Shown here in pieces: positions 1 through 8,997 of a DNA stretch of 64,000 nucleotides; within the stretch, counting starts at the first letter, position 1; every line of letters starts with the position of its first letter. The notes under the pieces were generated by a model that saw only the letters and a program-made list of their open reading frames with translations, ran no database searches and had not been told where the DNA came from. The position numbers were made by a program, and so were the translations under genes. Source of the DNA: DATKFM01 sp963810485 (GTDB lineage: Bacteria > Pseudomonadota > Alphaproteobacteria > Dongiales > Dongiaceae). The DNA is taken from the NCBI GenBank assembly GCA_963810485.1, contig CAWENQ010000009.1:6335-70334 (forward strand), read 5' to 3'.

Positions 1-246
1 GACCGCGCGGCCGATCTCCGAGAACTCGAACACATATTGCCACTGCGCCAGCGACAGGCTCGGCGGCAGGATCGCCGGCGGCGACCAGGGCTCGTCCGGA
101 TTCACCAGCGACCACATGACGGCCATGAACAGCGGCACGCCGGTCCAGAGCACCAGCAGCGCGATGACCAGCCGCGCCAGGAAACGGCGCAGGGTCAGCC
201 GCGCGCGGCGGCGCGGCGCGGGCATGGTCAGGACCGCGGCGGTCAC
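1..246 (-). CDS. ABC transporter inner-membrane permease (PotC-like), partial
   Basis: The first 82 codons of an ABC importer permease; the gene runs off the left edge. It starts at a GTG whose last three bases form the TGA stop of the preceding permease gene (GTGA overlap), so the two are translationally coupled. After a basic N-terminus comes one membrane segment (about residues 19-40, LVIALLVLWTGVPLFMAVMW) and then a periplasmic stretch with SLSLAQWQYVF, typical of PotC/second permeases of spermidine, putrescine or iron importers. The EAA loop is outside the window. Substrate cannot be deduced; a periplasmic binding protein would be expected further left. Confidence 0.75.
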   Translation of the reverse strand, partial: MTAAVLTMPAPRRRARLTLRRFLARLVIALLVLWTGVPLFMAVMWSLVNPDEPWSPPAILPPSLSLAQWQYVFEFSEIGRAV

Positions 247-1100
247 CGGCCCATCTCCTGCAGCGCGCGGGCGGTGCGCGCGTAGACGCCGACGAACAGC
301 AGCGAGGTGACGACGATGACGACGCCGATGCAGGCCGCCGGCCCCCATTGCTGCAGGGTGAAGGCATCGGTGTACATCAGCACCGACAGCGACGAGGGAT
401 AGACCGGCCCCGCCACCCGGGTGATGGCGAAATCGCCGAAGGTCAGGATGAACACCAGCACGATGGCGATCAGGATGCCCGGCACCGACAGCGGCAGCGT
501 GACATGCAGGATCACCCGCAGCGGGCTGGCGCCGAGATTGCGCGCCGCATCCTCGATGTCCGTGCGGATGGTCTGCAGCACCGAGGCCAGGATCAGCAGC
601 TGGAACGGCAGGTTCTTCCAGATCTGGATCACCAGCACGTTCCAGCCGAACTTGTCGTTCAGCATGCGGAACGGCCGGTCGATCAGCCCGAGCTCCATCA
701 GCAGGCTGTTGAGGATGCCGTTATAGGCCAGCACGTTGAGGATCAGGAAGGCCGCCACCAGCGCCGGCACGAACAGCGGGATCTTGACGATCGAGCCGAT
801 GGTGCGCGTGCCGAAGCCGCGCCGCCGCAGGAACAGCGCCAGGGGATAGGCGAAGATCAGGGTGCCGAAGGCGCTGCCCAGGCCCACCTTCAGCGAGAAC
901 AGGAAGCTATCGATGAAGGTCCTGTCGAACATGACCTTCCAGTACTCGCCCGTCAGCCGCGACTCGCCGACCAGGGAGTAGAGGCCGATGCTCTGCAGGA
1001 AGGTCATGGCGATGGCGGCGGCGAGAAAGCAGAAGATGAACCCCGCGCCCGGAATGATGAGCAGCAGCAAGGCGGGCCAGCGGGGCTGCAGGGTATTCAT
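243..1100 (-). CDS. ABC transporter inner-membrane permease (PotB-like)
   Basis: A 285-residue permease of the binding-protein-dependent transport family (MetI-like fold), close to the usual length of PotB. It has a hydrophobic N-terminal segment (LLLLIIPGAGFIFCFLAAA) followed by several membrane spans. The EAA-type loop that contacts the ATPase is visible around residues 187-205 (DAARNLGASPLRVILHVTLP). It starts at ATG overlapping the ATPase stop by four bases, and its own stop overlaps the next permease, so ATPase, PotB-like and PotC-like proteins form one operon. The family assignment is firm; polyamine versus iron or other substrate is undecided. Confidence 0.85.
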   Translation of the reverse strand: MNTLQPRWPALLLLIIPGAGFIFCFLAAAIAMTFLQSIGLYSLVGESRLTGEYWKVMFDRTFIDSFLFSLKVGLGSAFGTLIFAYPLALFLRRRGFGTRTIGSIVKIPLFVPALVAAFLILNVLAYNGILNSLLMELGLIDRPFRMLNDKFGWNVLVIQIWKNLPFQLLILASVLQTIRTDIEDAARNLGASPLRVILHVTLPLSVPGILIAIVLVFILTFGDFAITRVAGPVYPSSLSVLMYTDAFTLQQWGPAACIGVVIVVTSLLFVGVYARTARALQEMGR

Positions 1101-2129
1101 GCGACGATCCGCACCCGGTCCGGGCGCACGGCAAAAGACACGCGCTGGCCTTCCTGCAAGACCACGCCGCTATCGACCTGCGCCCGCAATTGCTGTCCGG
1201 CCGCTTCCACCAGCAGCTCGGTGAAATTGCCGCGGAACACGGCGCTGCGCAGGATGGCGTCGCGGATATTGCCGGTGCCGTCGGGCACGAGCTGCATATC
1301 CTCGGGACGCCAGCTCAGTCTCGCGCCGCCGCTCGCCGGGCCATCCCCGGTAAAGGCGAAGCGGCCCACCGCCGTCTCGGCCATGCCGTCGGCAAGTCGC
1401 TGTCACCACGACGATGTTCGCTGCACCCAGGAAATCCGCGACGAAGGCGCTGCGCGGCTGGCGGTAGATGGTGGCGGGATCGCCTTCCTGTTCGATGCGC
1501 CCGCCATTCATCACCACGATCCGGTCGGAGATCGCCATCGCTTCCGACTGATCGTGGGTGACATAGAGCGTGGTGATGCGCAGGCGCCGCTGCAGATCCC
1601 GGATCTCGATGCGAACCTTCTCGCGCAGCTTGGCGTCCAGGTTCGACAGCGGCTCGTCGAACAGCAGGATATCCGGCCGCGTGACGATGGCGCGCGCCAG
1701 CGCCACGCGCTGCTGCTGGCCGCCGGAGAGTTCGCCCGGCCGCCGCTTCTCAAGGCCGCACAGGCTCACCATGTCCAGCGCCTCGGCGATGCGGCTCTCC
1801 CGCTCCGCCGCCGACAGCTTCCGCATGCGCAGGCCGAAGGCGATGTTGTCCGCCACGGACATGTGGGGAAACAGCGCATAGCTTTGGAACACCATCGCGG
1901 TGTTGCGCCGGTGCGGCGGCACGTCGGTCATCTGGCGGTCGCCGAACCGGATCTCGCCGCCGTCGGGCGCGATGAAGCCGGCGACCATGCGCAGCGTCGT
2001 GGTCTTGCCGCAGCCCGACGGGCCCAGCAGCGTCACGAACTCGCCATCCGCAACATCAAGCGAGACATCATCGACGGCGGTGAAACCGCCATATCGCCGC
2101 GTCACATGGGCCAGCGTCAGCGTGCTCAT
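1097..2129 (-). pseudogene. ABC transporter ATPase (PotA-like) with an apparent +1 frameshift
   Basis: ATP-binding subunit of the same importer. The N-terminal frame begins MSTLTLAHVTRRYGG and contains Walker A (LLGPSGCGKTTTLR), signature LSGGQQQRVALARA, Walker B (DILLFDEP) and the H-loop (YVTHDQSEAM). Right after FLGAANIVVV the frame breaks; the C-terminal TOBE-type domain (LADGMAETAVGRF to PDRVRIVA) lies one frame over and ends in an ATGA overlap with the permease. The switch must occur within about 1388-1405, because the second frame has a stop at 1403-1405. Total span is 3n+1, so removing one base restores a 343-residue protein of normal PotA length. The core is fully conserved, so I favour a base-call error over a dead gene. 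Confidence 0.8.
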
Positions 2130-2588
2130 CGTTGCGTCGGGGCGCCGGTCACACCGCCGGCCGCAGGCCCAGGGAGGTTTGCAAGCGAGCGATCCGGCAT
2201 CTCTGGAATCCCCATGGCAAACCCGCGCCCCGACGCAAGACGACCTCAAGGTAGCATAATTTTGGCATATTGCCAGATTTTGTCAATTTCTGTGGAATTT
2301 TGTGTCGGCTGCAAATTATGCGATTTTCCCGTTCTGCCAAAGTGATAGCGGCTGCAGAAATCCACATAATTTGTCATCCCGGAGATTGCGCGTCAGCGCA
2401 ATCATCCGGGACCCATGAACACGAGCCCATCCGACTAGTCTCGACGATCGCTCGGAGCGGGCGACAATTCGCGTTCGTTGCCTTCCGCACAACGCCCGCG
2501 AGCGACACCACTATTCACCGCCCGTGTTCTTGGGTCCCGGACAACCTCGCTGACGCTCGGTTTCAGGGATGACAACGAGAGGTGACCG
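2130..2588. other. Intergenic region between ABC operon and RraA-like gene
   Basis: No credible gene. The right part (2373-2573) is a compound inverted repeat described separately. The left part (about 2255-2370) is clearly more AT-rich than its surroundings and probably holds the promoter of the ABC operon, which is read leftwards, but I cannot point to a convincing -35/-10 pair. Confidence 0.5.
2373..2573. repeat. Compound palindromic intergenic repeat (REP/BIME-like)
   Basis: The outer ends are perfect 8-base inverted arms, GTCATCCC at 2373-2380 and GGGATGAC at 2566-2573. Inside are longer arms: about 21 bases at 2406-2426 (starting CCGGGACCCA) pair with 2520-2540 (ending TGGGTCCCGG) with two mismatches. 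The left end also folds alone (GATTGCGC/GCGCAATC). The GTCATCCCGG...GGGACCC pattern is a recurrent intergenic palindrome type in alphaproteobacterial genomes. A shorter relative lies at 7855-7900. Confidence 0.65.
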
Positions 2589-3278
2589 TCACTCCACCTC
2601 CACCACCCGGTCCGACTCCAGCACGGCTTTGAAGAACTCCGGCACCTGCAGGCCGCCCTTCACCTTGGCGTCGAGCGCCGCTTCGGCAGTGCGGATGTCC
2701 GCCAGCTTGGCGATGACGGCGGCCGCCTCCGAACGCCTGACAATCACGATGCCGTCCACATCGCCGATGACGATGTCGCCGGACTCCACGACAGAGCCGC
2801 CGACCACCACCGGCAGTCCCACCGTCCCCGGCCCGACCCGCGCCGGCGAGTTCGGCGTCACGCCCGCACAGTAGATCGGCAGCCCCACGACCTGGATGCC
2901 CGGCAGGTCGCGGGCGAGCCCGTCGGTCACCAGGCCGGCGAGGCCGCGATTGCGCGCCATGCCCATATAGAGATCGCCCACCAGCGCCGTCGCGGTGAAG
3001 CCGTCCGTGGCAGCCACCACCACGTCGCCCGCCTTCGCCAACTCGAGCGCGCCGAACGCCGCCAGGTTGTCCGCCGGGCCGCAATGGCAGGTGACGGCCA
3101 CGCCCACCATCACGGATTTCACCGGCAGCAGCGGCTTGATGCGATAGTCCAGCGCGCCGCGGCCGCCGAGCGCGTCGACCACATAGCCGGTCGGCACATC
3201 GGCAAAGGCGGCAACCTCCGCCGGCGTCGGCCGGGGAAAGTTGCGGCGGATGGTAAGGGCGGGCGGATCCTTGATCAT
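2589..3278 (-). CDS. RraA-like / 4-hydroxy-4-methyl-2-oxoglutarate aldolase family protein
   Basis: 229 residues of the RraA/HMG-aldolase fold, the usual length. The diagnostic motif G-L-V-T-D-G-L-A-R-D (about residues 133-142) carries the Asp and Arg used for metal and substrate binding in the aldolases, and GDIVIGDVDGIVIV near residue 170 is the conserved C-terminal strand pair. Members cleave hydroxy-oxo acids such as HMG or decarboxylate oxaloacetate; RNase-E-regulating RraA is a less likely role given the neighbours. Its start has a good AGGAA ribosome site and lies 3 bases after the dehydrogenase stop, so it is the last gene of a three-gene operon with the hydroxy-acid dehydrogenase and amidohydrolase. 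Exact substrate is unknown. Confidence 0.8.
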   Translation of the reverse strand: MIKDPPALTIRRNFPRPTPAEVAAFADVPTGYVVDALGGRGALDYRIKPLLPVKSVMVGVAVTCHCGPADNLAAFGALELAKAGDVVVAATDGFTATALVGDLYMGMARNRGLAGLVTDGLARDLPGIQVVGLPIYCAGVTPNSPARVGPGTVGLPVVVGGSVVESGDIVIGDVDGIVIVRRSEAAAVIAKLADIRTAEAALDAKVKGGLQVPEFFKAVLESDRVVEVE

Positions 3279-3281
3279 GAT

Positions 3282-4457
3282 CTATTCCTGTCGGTGTTGG
3301 GTGAAGAGCAAATTCCTGTCGATATCGGCGATGCGGCTGATGCCGCAGAGTCCGAGCACGCGATCGATCTCGCGCCGGTAGATTTCCAGCATATGGGCGA
3401 CGCCGGCCTCGCCCGCGACCGCGAGGCCCCAGAGCTGCGGTCGTCCGACCAGGCAGGCGGCGGCGCCCAGCGCCAGCGCCTTGACCACGTCGGCGCCCCG
3501 GCGCACGCCGCCATCCATGAGCACCGGGATCTTGCCAGCGACCGCATGCACCACAGCCGGCAGCGCTTCGAGGCTCGCCGGCGCGCCATCGAGCTGCCGG
3601 CCGCCATGGTTCGACACGATCACGCCATCGATGCCGCGCTCCGCGGCCATCTTGGCCTCCGCCGGATGCAGCACGCCCTTGAGGATCAGCGGTCCGCTCC
3701 AAATCTTTCGTAGCTCCTCGACATCCTTCCACGACATCGAGGGATCGAGCAGCGACGCCATGCGCCCCGCGATCGCGCTGAAGTCAGCGGCCTCTCCCGG
3801 CCGCACATAATTGCCGAAGGTGATGCGCTTCAACTCGCCGCGCATGCGCCACAGCCAGCCCGGCCGGAGCGCCATGGACAGATACTCCGCCGGGCCGAAG
3901 CGCGGCGGGATCGAGAAGCCGTTCCTGATGTCGCGCTCCCGATTGCCCAAGAGCTGATTGTCGGTCGTCAGCACGAGGGCGTCGAAGCCGGCCGCCGCCG
4001 CCCGTTCTGTCAGTTCGCGCGTGAAGCCGCGGTCGCGGTAGACGAACACCTGCATCCAGCGCGGCGCGGCATCGGTCGCCGCCAGTTGCTCCAGGGTGCA
4101 GACCGACCCATGGCTGAGGCAGAAACCCGTGCCCGCCGCCGCCGCCGCGCGCGCCGCGCAGCGCTCACCATCGGGCCAGAACAGCCCGGCCAATCCCGTC
4201 GGGCCGACGATGACAGGCAGGCTCAGCCGCTTGCCGAACAGCATGACCGAGAGATCCCGCGTCGCCACCCCGCGCAACGGCTGCGGCAACAGCCGCAGGT
4301 CATCGAACGCCGCCTCATTCCGCCGGAGCGTGACTTCATCTTCCGCACCGCCATCGGCAAAATCGAACACCGGCCGCGGCAGCGTGCCGCGCGCCAGTCC
4401 GCGCAGGGCGTCGATGCTGTAGGCGCGCCGCTGCCAGGCCGGGGCCGCCCCGCTCAT
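3282..4457 (-). CDS. FMN-dependent 2-hydroxy-acid dehydrogenase (L-lactate dehydrogenase type)
   Basis: A 391-residue member of the LldD/glycolate oxidase/mandelate dehydrogenase family. It oxidises a 2-hydroxy acid to the 2-oxo acid using FMN. Visible signatures: VFDFADGGAEDE near the N-terminus, WMQVFVYRDRG, the catalytic-His motif SNHGGRQLDG and the phosphate-binding LMDGGVRRGADVVKALALGA. The start was set at 4457 (MSGAAPAWQRR), where ATG overlaps the amidohydrolase stop by four bases; a longer upstream reading has no family similarity. Operon position between an amidohydrolase and an RraA/HMG-aldolase-like protein suggests catabolism of a specific hydroxy acid rather than simple lactate use, but this is inference. 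Confidence 0.85.
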   Translation of the reverse strand: MSGAAPAWQRRAYSIDALRGLARGTLPRPVFDFADGGAEDEVTLRRNEAAFDDLRLLPQPLRGVATRDLSVMLFGKRLSLPVIVGPTGLAGLFWPDGERCAARAAAAAGTGFCLSHGSVCTLEQLAATDAAPRWMQVFVYRDRGFTRELTERAAAAGFDALVLTTDNQLLGNRERDIRNGFSIPPRFGPAEYLSMALRPGWLWRMRGELKRITFGNYVRPGEAADFSAIAGRMASLLDPSMSWKDVEELRKIWSGPLILKGVLHPAEAKMAAERGIDGVIVSNHGGRQLDGAPASLEALPAVVHAVAGKIPVLMDGGVRRGADVVKALALGAAACLVGRPQLWGLAVAGEAGVAHMLEIYRREIDRVLGLCGISRIADIDRNLLFTQHRQE

Positions 4458-5317
4458 GCGGCCCCGTTCAGGCGATAGACCCGGATGGCGTTGTCGCGGA
4501 ACAGTTTGCGCTTCTCCGCCGGCGTCGCGCCCGCCGTCACCCAATCGACGATCTCCACCCACTGCGGATAGCTGCCCGCCAGTTCGGAGACATGCCAGTC
4601 GCCGCCATACATCACGCGGTCGAAGCCGAAGGCCTCGATGCTGTGGGCGACATAGGGTTTGAGCTGCTCCCGCGTCCAGTTCTTGTGATCGGCCTCCGTG
4701 GTCACGCCGGAGATCTTGCAATCCACATTGGGCAGCGCCGCCAGCTCCTTCATATGCTGCCGCCAGGGATCGATCAGCCCGGCCTTGATGCCCGGCTTGC
4801 CGATATGGTCCAGCACGAACCTGACCTCGGGACATTGCCGCACCATCTTCAGCACATTGGGCATGTGATGGTGGAAGACGCAGATATCGAACACCAGGTT
4901 GCGCGCCGCCAGCAGCTTCAGCCCGTCGATGAAGGCGGGGCGAATGCAGAAATCGGGATCGGGCTGGTTCTGAATCAGCCGGCGGATGCCGCGCAGGCTC
5001 TTGTTCCGGCAAAGCTGATCCAGCTCGGGCTCGATCGCCTGGCCGCGCTCCAGCGGCAGCGCCGCCACCATGCCGGCGAGCCGCTTGTCCGCCCGCGCGA
5101 GCCCGTCGATCCAGGCCGCTTCGTCGAGATGCTGCGGAAAATCCACATCCACTTCGACAAAGACGAACCGCTCGATCGCCACCGGCGCCGCCGCGCGCAT
5201 CAGATCGTCGGGCTGCACCAGCCGCTTCAGCTGCGGCGCATTCTTCGTCCAGCCATAGCCGAAGCGCGTGGGCTCCAGCAGATGCACATGGCTGTCGATG
5301 ATCGAGAAATCCGGCAT
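4454..5317 (-). CDS. Amidohydrolase family 2 metal-dependent hydrolase
   Basis: 287 residues, TIM-barrel amidohydrolase-2 superfamily (fuconolactonase / 2-pyrone-4,6-dicarboxylate lactonase relatives). The metal-site motifs are present: DSHVHL at residues 8-13, HIGKPG in the middle and MYGGDWH with the catalytic Asp near the C-terminus. Such enzymes hydrolyse lactones or decarboxylate small aromatic or sugar acids. It is the first gene of an operon with the hydroxy-acid dehydrogenase (ATGA overlap) and the RraA/aldolase-like protein. A lactone opened here, then oxidised and cleaved by the next two enzymes, would be a coherent pathway, but the substrate cannot be read from sequence. Confidence 0.8.
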   Translation of the reverse strand: MPDFSIIDSHVHLLEPTRFGYGWTKNAPQLKRLVQPDDLMRAAAPVAIERFVFVEVDVDFPQHLDEAAWIDGLARADKRLAGMVAALPLERGQAIEPELDQLCRNKSLRGIRRLIQNQPDPDFCIRPAFIDGLKLLAARNLVFDICVFHHHMPNVLKMVRQCPEVRFVLDHIGKPGIKAGLIDPWRQHMKELAALPNVDCKISGVTTEADHKNWTREQLKPYVAHSIEAFGFDRVMYGGDWHVSELAGSYPQWVEIVDWVTAGATPAEKRKLFRDNAIRVYRLNGAA

Positions 5318-5498
5318 ACCCGCCCTCCCCCTGACGTGGCGCTAAATCCTGCGCCGGATATTGGGCCAGCGAGGGCCGCGCAACAAGGCCGCGGGCGGCA
5401 CGGCGTTAGACCAAGGCCTGGTTGCTAATGTTGCGATCTATGCTGTGTTTGCGGGATGCTACTCGCAACCCTTCACCACTCGTCAGGACCTTCCCGCC

Positions 5499-7577
5499 CT
5501 ATCCCGCATTCGCGGATCGGCGCACCGTCTGGTCTTCGGCCGCGGGGATACTGAAGTGAAATGTCGCGCCGCCACCGGGATTGTTCTCCGCCCAGATGCG
5601 CCCGTGATGAGCGGCAATGATGGATTGGGCGATGGTCAGCCCGAGTCCCATGCCTTCTATGCCTGTGGTGAAGAACGGCTCGAACAGGCGCCGCAGATCG
5701 CCGGGAGGAATGCCGCTGCCGCAATCCTCCACCGCGACGTCGATGCCGCCATTGCCATTCGATTCCGTCCGGACCGACAGATACCGCGACTCCTCGGGAA
5801 TGTCCCCCATCGCGTCCATTCCATTCACGATCAGGTTCAACAGGACCTGTTGCAATTGCGTCCGGTCGCCGTTCACCAGAGGCAGGCCGGGGGCGAGGTC
5901 GGTCTGGATCTGCACATGCCGCTTCCGCGCATCGCCGGCGACAAAGCGGAACACGTCCGACACCGCGACATTGATATCGAGCGGTTCCATCTGCGGATTC
6001 CGCTTGCGCAGGAAATCCCGGATGCGGCCGATGACCTCGTCCGCCCGCAAATCATCCTTGCGAATGTCAGCGATGATGTCGCGGATCTCACCCAGCGGCG
6101 GCCGCGGCGAATTCAGCATCATACGGGCGGCATCCGCGTTGCTCAGGATGGCGGCCAGCGGTTGCCGGACTTCGTGGGCAATTGCCGCGCTCAACTGCCC
6201 GAGAACCACCAGGCGCTGCGAATGGGCAAGTTTCCGATTGCTTTCGTCCACCTGTTTGCGGTCCGTGATGTCGATGGCGGAGCCGATGTAGCCGATGAAA
6301 TCGCCGTTAGGCGCGTGCCGCGGAACGCCCCGTTGCAGGATCCAATGATACTCGCCGTCATGCCGGCGCAGCCGATACTCGATCTCGAACCGCTCCCGGG
6401 CCTCGAAAGCGGCGAAGTACACCTCGCGGCAATGCTGAGCGTCCTCCGGATGCACGTTCTCCAGCCAACCGGCTTTGATTTCCTCATCCAACGTGCGGCC
6501 GGTAAACTCGAGCCAGCCCTGGTTGAAGAATTCGCAATGCTTGTTGTGATCCAAAACCCAGAGCAGCACGGGGGCGGTATTCGCCATGCTGCGAAAGCGG
6601 TCCTCGCTCTCGCGCAAGCGCCGCTCGACGCCCCATCTCTGCTCCGTTAGAGCGGCCACGAGAAAAAGCGGCGCCGATCGCCACAACAGAAAGTGCTGCA
6701 GCGCAAGCGCGGTGTCGCCGGGCGAGCGGCCGGAAAACGGTCCGCGCCCCACCAGCGCGGCTTCCACGGCAAAGAATGCGATGACCATGACGGCGCCGGA
6801 AGCACCCATCATGCCAAATCGAATGGCCGCCCAGAACAGGAAGGGGACCGGCGCATAGAACCGCGATTCCGTGAAATCGACCGAGCTGACTTCACTGTTG
6901 GTTGCCAGATAACCTGTCACGATCAATCCGGCCGCGAGCAAGCCGCCTTCGACTAATCGCCTGGAACTGCGCGCCCGCAAGTTCCATGGCGCGCCAAACA
7001 CCCAGTAGAGGATGGCGGGCGTGATGATGAGCTGAGCCAGCACATCGCCGAGAAACCATTGCTGCCATGAAATCCAAAATTCGTGATCGAAAGCAGTGCG
7101 CACCGCAGCGCCGGCAAAAGCTCCGGCGGCGGGAACCAGAAGCACCGCAAACAGAAAGAACAGCGCGAACTCCCGCACCGTCTTGAGACGCAGCGGATTG
7201 TCGATCAGCCAGCGCAGTATCAGCGCCGTGACGATCCCCTTCGCGGAATCGATCGCGGATGTCGCCAGCAGGAACCAGGTGGGAATGCCCGCCGCGACTT
7301 CGGAGAACAGGCGGATCGGCAGGATCGCAAGGATGAGGAGCCACCATCGCCGCGGCGGGCTCATCAAGAGCGCGCAGAGCAGAACCGAATCCGGAAACCA
7401 GAACGGCGAGGCGGCGGCCTGGCTGAACGACATGCCGTAGCGGTAGGCGAAGTAATAGGCCACGACGAAACCGCAGAACCCGGCGACGTCGCGCAAGGGG
7501 CGCCATTGAGCAATCGAATCCAAGCCGCGCTGGAACACGCGGTGACCGTCCTGGATGATTTCTCGACTGCTGCTCAT
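5499..7577 (-). CDS. Membrane sensor histidine kinase with MASE1 and PAS domains
   Basis: 692 residues with start chosen at MSSSREIIQDG (7577); about 30 further upstream residues in frame look non-coding. Order: a MASE1-like integral membrane sensor with about eight hydrophobic spans (residues 20-300, e.g. GMSFSQAAASPFWFPDSVLL), one PAS/PAC domain (about 325-445), HisKA with the phosphoacceptor in AAIAHEVRQPL (His near residue 460), and HATPase_c with LLNLIVNGMDAM, DCGSGIPPG and GMGLGLTIAQSI. The E-V-R-Q-P H-box resembles DctB/FixL-type kinases. No response regulator lies next to it, so it is an orphan kinase within this window. Signal unknown. Confidence 0.85.
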   Translation of the reverse strand: MSSSREIIQDGHRVFQRGLDSIAQWRPLRDVAGFCGFVVAYYFAYRYGMSFSQAAASPFWFPDSVLLCALLMSPPRRWWLLILAILPIRLFSEVAAGIPTWFLLATSAIDSAKGIVTALILRWLIDNPLRLKTVREFALFFLFAVLLVPAAGAFAGAAVRTAFDHEFWISWQQWFLGDVLAQLIITPAILYWVFGAPWNLRARSSRRLVEGGLLAAGLIVTGYLATNSEVSSVDFTESRFYAPVPFLFWAAIRFGMMGASGAVMVIAFFAVEAALVGRGPFSGRSPGDTALALQHFLLWRSAPLFLVAALTEQRWGVERRLRESEDRFRSMANTAPVLLWVLDHNKHCEFFNQGWLEFTGRTLDEEIKAGWLENVHPEDAQHCREVYFAAFEARERFEIEYRLRRHDGEYHWILQRGVPRHAPNGDFIGYIGSAIDITDRKQVDESNRKLAHSQRLVVLGQLSAAIAHEVRQPLAAILSNADAARMMLNSPRPPLGEIRDIIADIRKDDLRADEVIGRIRDFLRKRNPQMEPLDINVAVSDVFRFVAGDARKRHVQIQTDLAPGLPLVNGDRTQLQQVLLNLIVNGMDAMGDIPEESRYLSVRTESNGNGGIDVAVEDCGSGIPPGDLRRLFEPFFTTGIEGMGLGLTIAQSIIAAHHGRIWAENNPGGGATFHFSIPAAEDQTVRRSANAG

Positions 7578-7928
7578 GTCTAACAAACCACTGCTTAAGT
7601 GGCTCACGCCGGTTGGTGCTCTTTGTACTTTGTCCCTGCAAACGCGCAGTACTGATGCGCCGACAAAAGCCAACCATTCAACGTCAGGAAGATCCCCGTG
7701 GTCGCGCGAGAACCAAGCTCGCGAGTTCCCGCCTCGTGGCTGTCAGAAACCACGGGTACAAGACCGGGCAACAGCTTGTACCGGCCCGGAGACTATTTCA
7801 TCGCCGAGAGCGAATCCAGTGGGGTATCCGATGGCCGGGAACAGGGCCGGCGGGCTATCATCCCGGATGTCCCGGCCTGCAGGATCGGCCGGGATGATAG
7901 GCGCTGATAGACGGCGTCTGCGGTCGAG
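7578..7928. other. Intergenic region with a perfect inverted repeat
   Basis: No supported gene in this 351-base gap between the histidine kinase and methyltransferase genes. Its only clear structure is the 12-base-arm palindrome at 7855-7900. The kinase promoter should lie near 7590-7700. Confidence 0.5.
7855..7900. repeat. Perfect inverted repeat, REP-like and possible terminator stem
   Basis: Arms CTATCATCCCGG (7855-7866) and CCGGGATGATAG (7889-7900) are exact complements around a 22-base centre that contains a second CCCGGCC/GGCCGGG pairing. It lies 29 bases beyond the methyltransferase stop and could end that transcript, although no T-run follows. The ATCATCCCGG core matches the ends of the larger element at 2373-2573, suggesting one repeat family. 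Confidence 0.6.
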
Positions 7929-8780
7929 TTACCGCCGAGTAATCACAACCTGAAGATATTCGCTGGGCACCACCATCGTCAGATCGCCCGAACGGTTGAA
8001 CCGTTCGATCAGCGCTTTCAGATCGCCGGCCAGCGCTCCTTGGGCCCGCGGTTCCAGAGCGGCAAAGGCCTTGAGCGTCGGGCCATAGTAGGTGCGGAAC
8101 ACTTCCAGCCAGTGATCCGCCGACCGGTAGCGGAACTGAAAGATCCGCGGCTCCGCCTTGATCGACGCGGCCTGGGTTGCAAACAGTTCCGACAGGCGCG
8201 CCACCGTGCCCCACAAGGGCGGCGGCTTCACGCCGGCCGGCGGCGGCAGGTGCTTGCCCATGGTCTTGAACATCTGGCCGATGAACCCGTCCGGCGTCCA
8301 GTTGGCGAGGCCGATCTTGCCGCCAGGCTTGCACACGCGCAGCAGTTCGGCCGCCGCGCGCTCCTGATTGGGCGTGAACATCACGCCGAAGGTGGATCCC
8401 ACGACATCGAAGTGACTGTTGTCGAACGGCAGCGCCTCGGCATCGGCCTCGCGGAATTCGATCTCGGCGCCCTCGGCCGTCGCCCGGGCGCGGCCGCGAT
8501 CGAGCAGCGACGGCACATAGTCGGTCGACACGACATCGCACCAGCGGCGCGCCGCCGCCAGCGAGAAATTGCCGTTACCCGCGGCAACATCCAGCACCTT
8601 CTGCCCGGACCGTACATCCAGCGCCTCGCACAGCTCCTCGCCGACGATCTGAAGCGTGGTCCCGACGATGGCATAGTTGCCGGATGACCAGACGCCCTGC
8701 TGTCGGGTCTTGATGGCGGCCAAATCGACTTGCGGCAAATCGGCGGGTTGAACAGCGGCCACGGATAGCTTCGCATTCAT
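7929..8780 (-). CDS. SAM-dependent class I methyltransferase
   Basis: 283 residues; start at MNAKLSVAAVQ (8780), preceded by a strong GAGGAAAA ribosome site. The Rossmann-type SAM-binding motif I VLDVAAGNGNFSLAAA, the acidic motif VVSTDYVPSLLDRGR, and motif FREADAEALPFDNSHFDVV followed by the LLRVCKPGGKIGLANWTP post-motif place it in the Methyltransf_11/25 (UbiE-like) group. Substrate cannot be told; UbiE-like small-molecule methylation is as far as I would go. It is a single-gene unit, with the SulP transporter upstream in the same direction more than 200 bases away. Confidence 0.8.
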   Translation of the reverse strand: MNAKLSVAAVQPADLPQVDLAAIKTRQQGVWSSGNYAIVGTTLQIVGEELCEALDVRSGQKVLDVAAGNGNFSLAAARRWCDVVSTDYVPSLLDRGRARATAEGAEIEFREADAEALPFDNSHFDVVGSTFGVMFTPNQERAAAELLRVCKPGGKIGLANWTPDGFIGQMFKTMGKHLPPPAGVKPPPLWGTVARLSELFATQAASIKAEPRIFQFRYRSADHWLEVFRTYYGPTLKAFAALEPRAQGALAGDLKALIERFNRSGDLTMVVPSEYLQVVITRR

Positions 8781-8997
8781 GGCGTTTTCCTCATATCGTG
8801 ATGATTTGGAGGCGCTGAGGCCTGCCAAATCGGGGGGAAGGGCAAAGACACTAACAATAAGGCGTCACAAGGGTGTGGGAGGAATCATCAAAAAACTATC
8901 AAATCGGCGATGCACACCAAAAAAACAGAGGCGCTGGCAACGAAGGCGGCCAGCGCGGGCAATTTTCTCGCGCTCCGCTGCGCTACGGATGGGCCGG

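Noticed and set aside
348..2345. Long plus-strand open frame over the ABC importer genes
   Set aside because: Gln/Arg/His-rich shadow of the three minus-strand transporter genes, with no domain and implausible composition; a GC-rich codon artefact.
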